A stretch of 61,260 nt of DNA from an uncultured Veillonella sp. (GTDB taxonomy: Bacteria; Bacillota; Negativicutes; Veillonellales; Veillonellaceae). The stretch spans positions 1-61,260 of the forward strand of contig CAJZEE010000002.1 in NCBI GenBank assembly GCA_915066865.1, given 5' to 3'. The position numbers and the translations under genes were made by a program. Below the pieces are notes generated by a model. The model searched no databases. It had not been told where the DNA came from and saw only the letters and a program-made list of their open reading frames with translations. Shown here one piece after another: positions 8,685 through 16,492 of the stretch (the first letter of the stretch is position 1; each line of letters begins with the position of its first letter).

Positions 8685-9140
8685 TTATTGCTCGTCTAAA
8701 TGCTCTGCTAGGAATGCTTGAACATCATCGATACTTTCAAAGTCAACGGCCGCATCTAAGAATTCTTCATCCTCAAATAAAGTGGCAATATCTGTTAACA
8801 ATTGAATATGCTCATCTTTGTTGGGAGCACATAAAAATAATGCGACAGATACAGGGTCATTATCAGGACTGCCAAAATTCAATGGTTTTTCCAATGTCAC
8901 CAAAGCCGTTCCTACACGCTTTGCACCATGTTCTGGGCGAGCATGTGGCATAGCAAGACCTGGAGCCAATACGATATATGGGCCCATTTCGCGAACTACT
9001 TCAACCATAGCCTCTGTATAAGATGGATCCGTAAAACCCGCATCAACCATCAGTTGACCACCATGACGAATAACATCCTCCCACGTCTCAGCGGGATAAT
9101 GAAAGGATACATTATCCTCAGATAATAAATCTTGTATCAA
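8685..9140 (-). CDS. ulaC: PTS EIIA component, fructose/mannitol-ascorbate type
   Basis: 151 residues of the PTS EIIA type 2 fold. The phosphorylated histidine is in LAPGLAMPHARPEHG. It takes phosphate from HPr and passes it to UlaB. The best start is a TTG at 9138-9140, seven bases after AGGAGG. It is the first gene of the operon; the upstream 250 bp are shared with the divergent iron-type ABC operon. Using TTG may keep its expression modest. Confidence 0.87.
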   Translation of the reverse strand: MIQDLLSEDNVSFHYPAETWEDVIRHGGQLMVDAGFTDPSYTEAMVEVVREMGPYIVLAPGLAMPHARPEHGAKRVGTALVTLEKPLNFGSPDNDPVSVALFLCAPNKDEHIQLLTDIATLFEDEEFLDAAVDFESIDDVQAFLAEHLDEQ

Positions 9141-9293
9141 ACTAACACCTCCTAAACGTACTTCTGTACATATAATTCTATTATAGCTATTATAATAAAT
9201 TTTTCATATATCAAAATAATAATGAACTTATAAAAATGAATAAAGCTAACATAAGATTTTGCTATTTATAATTTAATGAATCCTCATACTTAT

Positions 9294-9344
9294 AATACCT
9301 ATACAGGTATTAATATTGTATATATATTGAAAATTCTCTATACT
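9294..9344 (+). promoter_or_regulatory. Promoter and palindromic operator of the iron-type ABC operon
   Basis: -35 TTGTAT at 9316-9321, 17-bp spacer, -10 TATACT at 9339-9344. Four bases upstream of the -35 lies a perfect palindrome, AATACCT-ATAC-AGGTATT (9294-9311), a likely operator. It does not resemble a Fur box, so the regulator is unknown. Confidence 0.6.
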
Positions 9345-9391
9345 TAGATAAGACTTAGACTACCTAAATAAAAATAGAATAAGGAGATTTT

Positions 9392-10399
9392 ATGCAGACT
9401 TCGGTAAAAGTATTTATACTCTGTCTAATCCTCTGTATTTCATTGGTAACAGCGTTACAGTTTGGATCTAAATTTGTACCACTAGACCAAATTATTTCAG
9501 CACTTATGTCTATGATTGATGTAAATGCTACAGCATCTATGACTGATACGATTATTACAGATATCCGCTTACCACGACTTATTTACTCTGTTCTAACAGG
9601 TATAGGCCTATCACTTGTGGGTCTATTAATGCAAACGGTCACGCGCAATGCCCTCGCAGATCCCTATGTATTAGGTGTTTCTTCTGGTGCAAGCACAGGT
9701 GCGGTTTTCGCTATTATCATGGGTGGGCTTCCATTCTTAGGTCATTACAATACGCCTATTTTTGCGGCCCTAGGCGCAGCACTTTCAATTATATTAGTAC
9801 TACTATGTGTTGGTAAAAGTAACAGTCCAGTAAAGCTTATCCTCATAGGCATGGGCATGACCGGTGTATTTTCAGCCTTAACGATGATGATCATTTACGG
9901 AGCCAAACACGAAGCACAAGTACGAAGTGCCATGTTCTGGCTACTTGGCAGCTTTGCAGGCATACAATGGGGCGATTTACCATTAACAGCAATTATTGTA
10001 ACCTTGTTTATGCTATATATCTATATGTTCAACCAAGACCTTGATGTGTTGCTACTCGGTAATCATGAAGCAGCACAAATGGGCCTTTCCGTTAAGCAGT
10101 TACAATTAAGCATCGTTATCATATCCTCTATTGTGATTGCCACACTAGTATCAAAGGTTGGTGTAGTTGGCTTTATCGGCCTTATCATCCCTCACCTTGC
10201 TCGGATTATAGGCGGACCTAAACATAAACATACATTAGTATTCAGTGCACTCATCGGTAGTATCGTTATGATTTGGTCAGACGTATTATCGAGAGCACTC
10301 TACAGTCCAGAAGAAATCCCTATTGGTGTACTTACATCCTTATTGGGGGCTCCACTCTTTATTTGGATTATCATGAATCGTTATAAACACAATGGTTAG
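9392..10399 (+). CDS. FecCD/BtuC-family ABC importer permease
   Basis: 335 residues, about ten membrane segments, typical for permeases that import iron-siderophores, heme or cobalamin. Family marks are RLPRLIYSVLTGIGLSLVG near residue 67, GASTGAVFA, and the EAA-like region VVGFIGLIIPHLARIIGGPKH. An AAGGAG site precedes the start. It opens a permease-ATPase-binding protein operon. As one permease gene it should form a homodimer. Substrate specificity cannot be read from sequence. Confidence 0.9.
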   Translation: MQTSVKVFILCLILCISLVTALQFGSKFVPLDQIISALMSMIDVNATASMTDTIITDIRLPRLIYSVLTGIGLSLVGLLMQTVTRNALADPYVLGVSSGASTGAVFAIIMGGLPFLGHYNTPIFAALGAALSIILVLLCVGKSNSPVKLILIGMGMTGVFSALTMMIIYGAKHEAQVRSAMFWLLGSFAGIQWGDLPLTAIIVTLFMLYIYMFNQDLDVLLLGNHEAAQMGLSVKQLQLSIVIISSIVIATLVSKVGVVGFIGLIIPHLARIIGGPKHKHTLVFSALIGSIVMIWSDVLSRALYSPEEIPIGVLTSLLGAPLFIWIIMNRYKHNG

Positions 10400-10425
10400 T
10401 GTATATCATATCTATAGGAGATACT

Positions 10426-11172
10426 ATGTATCAAATTAATCAGCTGTCTTTTTCTTATGAAACCAAAAAAGTGTTAAAGAATATTTCTGTAACATTTCCT
10501 ACCAATAAAACAACAGCCATAATTGGACCGAATGGATGTGGTAAGTCTACGCTACTTAGCCATCTATATCGACTTCATCCATCAAAAAACAAAATCACAT
10601 TAAATAAAAAACCTTTAGAGTCTTATAAAGGTCGCGAATTTGCTCAATTGGTAGCAGTCTTAACACAATCTAGAGATGCTATGATCGATGATTTTCTCGT
10701 AAAAGATATCGTTCTCATGGGACGGTATCCGTACAAACAACACTTTGGCACCTATAGTTCTGAGGATGTTAAAATTGCAGAGCATTATATGAATGAAGTA
10801 GGAATCACCCATTTAGCAAATGAAGAAATTCATCATTTATCAGGTGGTGAGAAGCAACGCGTATTTATTGCTAAAGCCTTAACCCAGAAACCTCAAATAC
10901 TTCTTTTAGATGAACCTACTAATCATTTAGATATGAAGTATAAAGTGGCACTAATGAAACAATTACGGGCTTTTAAAGGCACTACGATCGTAGTCCTTCA
11001 CGACTTAAATCTAGCGGCTCAATATTGCGATCATATTGTCATCATGAACAGCGGAACTATCCTAAAAGAAGGTTCCCCTACCGAGGTGCTCACACCTGAA
11101 ATTCTTGAACCAATTTTTGAAGTTCCTTTTAAAACCTCTTGGGATGAAGGGCGCTATCATTTATATTATTAA
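10426..11172 (+). CDS. ABC importer ATPase (FepC/BtuD type)
   Basis: 248 residues. Walker A GPNGCGKST, Q-loop region VLTQSR, signature LSGGEKQR, Walker B ILLLDEPTNHLD and H-loop VVLHDLN are all intact. It powers the permease encoded just upstream. The start at 10426 is preferred because AGGAG lies five bases before it; a GTG at 10399 overlapping the permease stop is less likely. The order and spacing indicate co-transcription. Confidence 0.9.
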   Translation: MYQINQLSFSYETKKVLKNISVTFPTNKTTAIIGPNGCGKSTLLSHLYRLHPSKNKITLNKKPLESYKGREFAQLVAVLTQSRDAMIDDFLVKDIVLMGRYPYKQHFGTYSSEDVKIAEHYMNEVGITHLANEEIHHLSGGEKQRVFIAKALTQKPQILLLDEPTNHLDMKYKVALMKQLRAFKGTTIVVLHDLNLAAQYCDHIVIMNSGTILKEGSPTEVLTPEILEPIFEVPFKTSWDEGRYHLYY

Positions 11173-11193
11173 TTAGTAAAGAAAGGACTTACT

Positions 11194-12198
11194 ATGTTTC
11201 AGAATTTAAGAAAGTCAAAAAAATTATTATTAATCGCTATGACATGTGCTACATTCGCTATTGCTGGTTGTGGTTCTGATACTACAAAAACTACAGCGGA
11301 TAATGGAACCTCTGTAACATGGAGTGAAACATTTGACGGTACAAAAACAGACTTTGCCGTAAAATCCGCCCCTACTCATGCAGTGTCCATGTCTCAAGCA
11401 ACAACGGAAATGATGTTACAATTAGGCCTTGAAGACAAAATGGCTGGGACCGCTTTCAAAGAAGAAGAAATCTACCCACCTTTACAAGCGGCTTACGACA
11501 AAGTAAAAGTATTATCTGATAAATGGCCTTCCTATGAAGTATTCATGTCCGTAAAGCCTGACTTCGCTACGGGATGGCCTGATTCTTTCAGCAAACGAGC
11601 TATACCTGCAGATAAAATGATTTCCCAAAAGGTTAATATTTGGATCCCTGAATCCATGTTATCTACTAAAGCTGACCTAGAAACCAACTTCAGCGACATG
11701 ATTAAATTGGGTGAGATTTTTGGCGTAAAACCTAAAGCTGAAGAATGGGTTGCTGACCAACGAAAAACCTTGGCAGCTATCCAGAATAAACTAAAAGACT
11801 TACCTCGTAAACGCGTTTTTATTTATGACTCTGAAGACGGTCAACCATTCACAGCATTCGAAGGTTATACTACTAACATCTTAAAACTTATCGGTGCTGA
11901 TAATGTAATGAGCGGCTTAGGCGTTGATAAAACATGGGCTAAAGGTTCTTGGGAAACAGTAATTGCGCAAAACCCTGACTATATTATTATCGCTGACTAT
12001 GGCAATTCTATTCGCAACGATGATGATTTCCAACAAAAAATTGAAAAGATCAAGGCTAACCCTCAACTTCAAGATATCACAGCCGTTAAAGAAGGTCACT
12101 TCATTCGTGTAAAACTTTCTGAAATCACTCCTGGGGTACGTACCGTTGATGCTCTAAAACGTTTAGCTGAAGAAATTCACGGCATCAAAGTAGACTAA
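11194..12198 (+). CDS. Substrate-binding lipoprotein of the iron-type ABC importer
   Basis: 334 residues. A lysine-rich n-region, a hydrophobic core and the lipobox IAGC give a lipoprotein anchored in the inner membrane. The rest fits the periplasmic binding protein class of siderophore/heme/cobalamin carriers: an N-lobe with TTEMMLQLGLEDKMAG, a long connecting helix (about 170-200) and a C-lobe with ITPGVRTVDALKRLAEE. It hands ligand to the permease. Gene order and a terminator 70 bp downstream make it the last gene of the operon. Confidence 0.88.
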   Translation: MFQNLRKSKKLLLIAMTCATFAIAGCGSDTTKTTADNGTSVTWSETFDGTKTDFAVKSAPTHAVSMSQATTEMMLQLGLEDKMAGTAFKEEEIYPPLQAAYDKVKVLSDKWPSYEVFMSVKPDFATGWPDSFSKRAIPADKMISQKVNIWIPESMLSTKADLETNFSDMIKLGEIFGVKPKAEEWVADQRKTLAAIQNKLKDLPRKRVFIYDSEDGQPFTAFEGYTTNILKLIGADNVMSGLGVDKTWAKGSWETVIAQNPDYIIIADYGNSIRNDDDFQQKIEKIKANPQLQDITAVKEGHFIRVKLSEITPGVRTVDALKRLAEEIHGIKVD

Positions 12199-12265
12199 TT
12201 TAATATAACAAAATATAGAGTAATATGTAATATGTAATATGTTTTGTATATTATATATAACGAAG

Positions 12266-12298
12266 AAGGTCCCAATTCAAATGAATTGGGACCTTTTC
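12266..12298 (+). terminator. Terminator of the iron-type ABC operon
   Basis: Perfect 14-bp stem (12266-12279 with 12282-12295) with a TTTT end, about 70 bases after the binding-protein stop. Confidence 0.9.
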
Positions 12299-12436
12299 GT
12301 ACTGCTTGTATTGCACACAGCATATTGTTTTAGAGAGTAAAGATGTGTTGTAGTTGAAAGATTTAGAAATAATGAATTATTGTAAAATAGATTTAAAATG
12401 TATTAAATTGTATATGCTGTGACAATGCCTGATTAT

Positions 12437-12610
12437 TTATACTTCTCGGCTATATTGTTGCCTATATCGTTTATCATTATTTGCCTTAATAGCCATGATC
12501 AATGGCTTTAGCGAAAGAAACTCTTCATCACTAAGTCGAAAGGTTCTACCAATACGTTTAATAGGATTACGTGGGCGCCCGGCACCGCGTCTAGATCCAC
12601 CCCATGCCAT
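12437..12610 (-). CDS. Small basic protein of unknown function
   Basis: 57 residues, beginning MAWGGSRRGAGRPRNPIKRI. The start at 12610 has GAGGT six bases upstream. The N-terminal G-rich basic GAGRPR motif is common at the start of small phage and mobile-element proteins and suggests nucleic-acid binding; the C-terminal half is helical and charged. It is isolated between two terminators. It could be a remnant of a mobile element. No function is assigned. Confidence 0.55.
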   Translation of the reverse strand: MAWGGSRRGAGRPRNPIKRIGRTFRLSDEEFLSLKPLIMAIKANNDKRYRQQYSREV

Positions 12611-12989
12611 ATACATACCTCACTTTTCACTTGAAAAACTCCTTCTACCGATAGTATAACCTCCGATACATAAGTATGCAATAGCCATTCACTTTAAACA
12701 ACCTCTTAACAGCCTATAAACAAGTAATAAACTTCATTTATTAGTAAAATGCATAATCAATAAAACACATATTTATAAGTATTTTCCCCTATTCAACTTG
12801 AATTGTAACATTAATGTTGCCAAATATAGATAAATCTCTTTTATAGAATATAGTATTTACAAATCAGTTTATTTCTATATTTTTAGATTATTTAGAAACT
12901 ATCACGTACATATATAATAAATAGAATTTTAAAATAGAAAAGCAAATTATTTATAAATATGACAATATAGGAAGAATATTTTGACAAAC
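12611..12989. other. Non-coding AT-rich stretch
   Basis: About 380 bases of very AT-rich DNA between the small ORF and the Pit terminator. No reading frame with a ribosome binding site, no RNA gene and no repeat was seen. Confidence 0.6.
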
Positions 12990-13017
12990 AAAAAAGACTG
13001 CGTTTGCAGTCTTTTTT
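12990..13017 (-). terminator. Terminator of the phosphate transporter operon
   Basis: Perfect 12-bp stem (12990-13001 with 13006-13017), loop GTTT, A/T tracts on both sides, so it can stop transcription from either side. It lies just past the Pit gene. Confidence 0.9.
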
Positions 13018-13039
13018 ACTGTAATAAAAAGTATATGAA

Positions 13040-14038
13040 TTAGCCAAATAGTAAGTGACCTACTTCATAAGCAATAGCGGCAACGATGCCAGATAATGGA
13101 ATCGTTACAAACCAAGCCATAACCATAGATCTTGCTACGCCCCAGTTAACGGCTTTAATGCGTTTAGAAGAGCCTACACCTAGTAAAGAACCACTTACTA
13201 CGTGTGTAGTACTTACAGGCAAATGTAAGAATGTAGCTGTAAAAATAGTAATCGCCGAGTTTAAATCAGCAGCGAACCCATTAATAGTTTCTAGTTTGAA
13301 AATCTTGGTACCCATTGTAGAGATAATTTTCCAACCGCCTACAGCAGTCCCCATAGCCATTGCAGTAGCACAACAAAGTTTTACCCAAATCGGTACATCT
13401 AATGTATCGATGAAACCACCGCTAAGTAAGGTTAATGTGATTATCCCCATCGCTTTTTGTGCATCATTAGAGCCATGAGAAAATGCCATCATAATAGCTG
13501 ATACAATTTGCATGGATCTAAATCGATCATTTAAAGCAATTGGAGAAAATCTACCGAAAATAAGCAACAATACTTTCATCACAATATAGCCACCAATCAT
13601 GGCTACAATCGGAGATAAAATAAGAGACAAAAAGATTTTTAAAATCCCCGCCTCATTCAACGCATCAAATCCTACAGACCAGCCCACAGCACCGATGATA
13701 CCACCAATCAAAGCATGGGATGAGGAACTCGGGATTCCCCAATACCAAGTTAAAAGATTCCATGTAATGGCACCGATAAGGGCTGCAGAAATAATACCAC
13801 TATCGATAAGAGATGGCGACATTACTATATCACCACCGATAGTCTTTGCAACACCTGTACTAACCATTGCACCCAAAAAATTGAGAGCAGCGGTCATCAT
13901 AATTGCCTTTTTAGGCTCAATAGCTCGTGTAGAAACGGATGTGGCAATGGCATTCGCCGTATCATGAAAGCCATTGATATAGTCAAAGGCTAATGCTAAA
14001 AATACAACTAGCCATACTAAATAATGAGCATCAAGCAT
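13040..14038 (-). CDS. Pit-family inorganic phosphate transporter
   Basis: 332 residues of the PHO4/Pit family: the two inverted signature repeats are visible as FDYINGFHDTANAIAT near residue 20 and FSHGSNDAQKAMGII near 190, each followed by membrane helices, plus PVSTTHVVSG. It imports phosphate (as metal-phosphate) with protons or sodium at the inner membrane. It overlaps the upstream DUF47 gene by eight bases; this pairing is common and the DUF47 protein is thought to regulate the carrier. Confidence 0.92.
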   Translation of the reverse strand: MLDAHYLVWLVVFLALAFDYINGFHDTANAIATSVSTRAIEPKKAIMMTAALNFLGAMVSTGVAKTIGGDIVMSPSLIDSGIISAALIGAITWNLLTWYWGIPSSSSHALIGGIIGAVGWSVGFDALNEAGILKIFLSLILSPIVAMIGGYIVMKVLLLIFGRFSPIALNDRFRSMQIVSAIMMAFSHGSNDAQKAMGIITLTLLSGGFIDTLDVPIWVKLCCATAMAMGTAVGGWKIISTMGTKIFKLETINGFAADLNSAITIFTATFLHLPVSTTHVVSGSLLGVGSSKRIKAVNWGVARSMVMAWFVTIPLSGIVAAIAYEVGHLLFG

Positions 14039-14660
14039 ACTTCAATACTACCCGGCGGAATGTACCAACCAAATCTTCGCAGCCATCGATTACATCTTCC
14101 ATAGCGCTAAGGATTTCCTTCCATTTGATAATTTCAATTGGATCTGTACACTCTGTAAAGAGCTTAGCCATTTCTTCATGATAAATATTATCCGCTTCAG
14201 ACTCAAGTTTCAATACTTGGTGAACACGCCCCTCTACCTTCACATGATCCTTTTTAAGACTACCCATATAACCAATGGATTTGTTGATATGCTTAACGCA
14301 TTTAACAACAATTTCACTCATGCGAATAGCACCATCACTTGGTTTTCCAACGTGATACATAACCATTTTATCCATGATTTCTTTGATATTATCCAATGTA
14401 GTATCCAGTTGGTCAATCAAAAGCTGAATATCCTCACGATCCATTGGAGTGATAAATGTTTTACGTAAACGCTCTACAGTTTCATTTACTAATTCATCGG
14501 CAGCTTTTTCCTTTGTATCAATTTCAAGAAATGCCTCTTCCTTAGAGATATCCCCCTTAAACACGCGTTCCATCATTTCCGCACTTTCATAGGTTAGTGC
14601 AGCATGCTTTTCCAAAATACTGAAAAATTTTTCTTCTTTTCCTTTTAATTTAAAAGCCAT
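14031..14660 (-). CDS. DUF47 PhoU-like partner of Pit
   Basis: 209 residues, all helical and charged, as in DUF47/YkaA proteins, distant relatives of PhoU. Recognisable parts are MDREDIQLLIDQLDTTLDNI in the middle and LFTECTDPIEIIKWKEI toward the C-terminus. A GGGAGGA site precedes the start. It is the first gene of the pit operon and overlaps its start, which suggests coupled translation and a regulatory role on the transporter (known for the family in general). Confidence 0.9.
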   Translation of the reverse strand: MAFKLKGKEEKFFSILEKHAALTYESAEMMERVFKGDISKEEAFLEIDTKEKAADELVNETVERLRKTFITPMDREDIQLLIDQLDTTLDNIKEIMDKMVMYHVGKPSDGAIRMSEIVVKCVKHINKSIGYMGSLKKDHVKVEGRVHQVLKLESEADNIYHEEMAKLFTECTDPIEIIKWKEILSAMEDVIDGCEDLVGTFRRVVLKYA

Positions 14661-14842
14661 GAAGATCCTCCCGAACCAGTATTGATTGCTTCTATAATAA
14701 CAATTTAATTATAGCATACTACAGGTAATTCCTAAACCAATTTACCAATCTCTATATTTTAACCCCTATGCGTATATGGCATATATAGAATCTACCTCTG
14801 TGAAAGCTTTTATTGACCATATTTCCACTATATAAAATAGAT

Positions 14843-14880
14843 AAAAAAGCAGATAGCTGACTAACATATCAACTATCTGC
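14843..14880 (-). terminator. Terminator of the hydrogenase gene
   Basis: Stem GCAGATAG...CTATCTGC (14849-14860 with 14869-14880, one mismatch) followed on the minus strand by TTTTTT. It lies 11 bases past the hydrogenase stop. Confidence 0.85.
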
Positions 14881-14890
14881 TATATATTTC

Positions 14891-16360
14891 TTAGCTATTA
14901 GCTTCCGCTGCCGCTTTAGCCGCCTCTGCCGCCTTTTTCAAATTAGGCACGGATGTAGGGCATGTAGCAGGCGTACAAGCGCCATTAGGGCCTAAATCTT
15001 CAGAACGATTTACAAAGGTAGTATGTAACATGTGATGTGCTTTGTGGCTCATAGGTTTGCCATCAAAGAACTCAGCATACAATTTTTGGATATCTGGATT
15101 ATCACAAGCAGCTTTTACAGTTACTTCTGCATCGCGAGTATACAAGGAAGCAATGCGAGCTTCACGAGCTTTGTCAGCCATCGGCAATTTAACGCGTGGT
15201 TGTCCACCACCACCGATACAGCCACCACGACAAGCCATTACTTCGATAAAGTCATAATGGATATTTTCTGCACGCATGTGTTCAATGAACTTACGCAAGT
15301 TACCTGTACCATGAACTGCCGCTACGTGTAATGTTTTATCCCCAATCACTACGTCTGCTTCGCGAGCACCATCCATGCCACGAATAGCTTCGAATGGAAT
15401 CAATGTTTGAGGTGCATTTTCACCTGTCGCCATTTTGTAAGCCGCACGCATAGCCGCTTCCATAACGCCACCAGTGTTACCGAAGATGATACCACCACCA
15501 GAGGCTTCGCCCATCAATGGGTCAAAAGCAGAATCTTCAAGATCATCGAAGTTGATTTCTTCTGCGCGCAACCATTTTGCAAGTTCCCGTGTAGTAATAC
15601 AGTAGTCTGTATCGCGCATTTCTGGTGTATCCCAGTATTCCGCGGAGGAATTCATTTCATCGCGACGAATTTCAAATTTCTTAGCTGTACATGGTGTTAC
15701 TGCAACAGCCACGATTTGTTTTGCATCAAGGCCCATTTTTTCAGCAAAGTATGTTTTTTGTGTAGGCGCTTGCATAGCAATTGGGCTCTTAGCCGTAGAT
15801 AGGTTTGGCAAGAATTCTGGATAGAATGTTTCCGCAAACTTAACCCAAGCAGGACAACAAGATGTGAATTGAGGCAATACTGCATCACTATTAATAACAC
15901 GTTCTAATAACTCAGATGCTTCTTCCATGATAGTCATGTCCGCACCAAAGTTTGTATCGAGAATATAGTCGCCACCCAATTTACGAAGAGCAGCCACCAT
16001 TTTACCTTCTACAAACGTACCAGCCTCAAGGCCGAATTCCTCGCCTAAACCAACACGTACAGCAGGCGCAGTTTGGAAGATGACAATTTTATTAGGGTCA
16101 GCAATAGCTGCTTTTACTTCATCAATTTCAGAACGTTCATTAATGGAATCGAATGGGCAAATAGATGCACATTGACCACAATGAATACAAATTGGATGAT
16201 CCCCATTTGTTGTTAAATCATAATAATCAAATACACCCATGTCTACAGCACAAGCTTTACGACATAAGGAGCAGTTTTTACATTTAGTTAAATCTTGTAC
16301 TAATGCAATATTTCCGTCTTCAATTGGTACGCGACGGTCTAAAAATTGGTACTTACTCAT
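14891..16360 (-). CDS. [FeFe] hydrogenase, two-cluster ferredoxin-type
   Basis: 489 residues. Near the N-terminus are two 4Fe-4S motifs, CKNCSLCRKAC and CIHCGQCASICP. The H-cluster motifs follow: L1 FTSCCPAW, L2 VTPCTAKKFE and L3 VMACRGGCIGGGGQP, with all four cluster cysteines present. In L2 Thr stands where many enzymes have Met. It evolves or oxidises H2 with ferredoxin, fitting a lactate-fermenting anaerobe. The C-terminus is an Ala/Lys/Glu-rich helical tail after a Cys pair. The gene is monocistronic, with GGAGG before the start and a terminator behind. Maturases are not in the window. Confidence 0.93.
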   Translation of the reverse strand: MSKYQFLDRRVPIEDGNIALVQDLTKCKNCSLCRKACAVDMGVFDYYDLTTNGDHPICIHCGQCASICPFDSINERSEIDEVKAAIADPNKIVIFQTAPAVRVGLGEEFGLEAGTFVEGKMVAALRKLGGDYILDTNFGADMTIMEEASELLERVINSDAVLPQFTSCCPAWVKFAETFYPEFLPNLSTAKSPIAMQAPTQKTYFAEKMGLDAKQIVAVAVTPCTAKKFEIRRDEMNSSAEYWDTPEMRDTDYCITTRELAKWLRAEEINFDDLEDSAFDPLMGEASGGGIIFGNTGGVMEAAMRAAYKMATGENAPQTLIPFEAIRGMDGAREADVVIGDKTLHVAAVHGTGNLRKFIEHMRAENIHYDFIEVMACRGGCIGGGGQPRVKLPMADKAREARIASLYTRDAEVTVKAACDNPDIQKLYAEFFDGKPMSHKAHHMLHTTFVNRSEDLGPNGACTPATCPTSVPNLKKAAEAAKAAAEANS

Positions 16361-16492
16361 GAGTTCCTCCTACTTAGGTAACGTTGTTATCGTTAATCGT
16401 AGAAATTATACTATACATTGTGAGTTTTATCAATAAACTTACACGTAATTCCTTTGCATAGCAGATATTAAAAAATGGCATGATAAAAGGAA

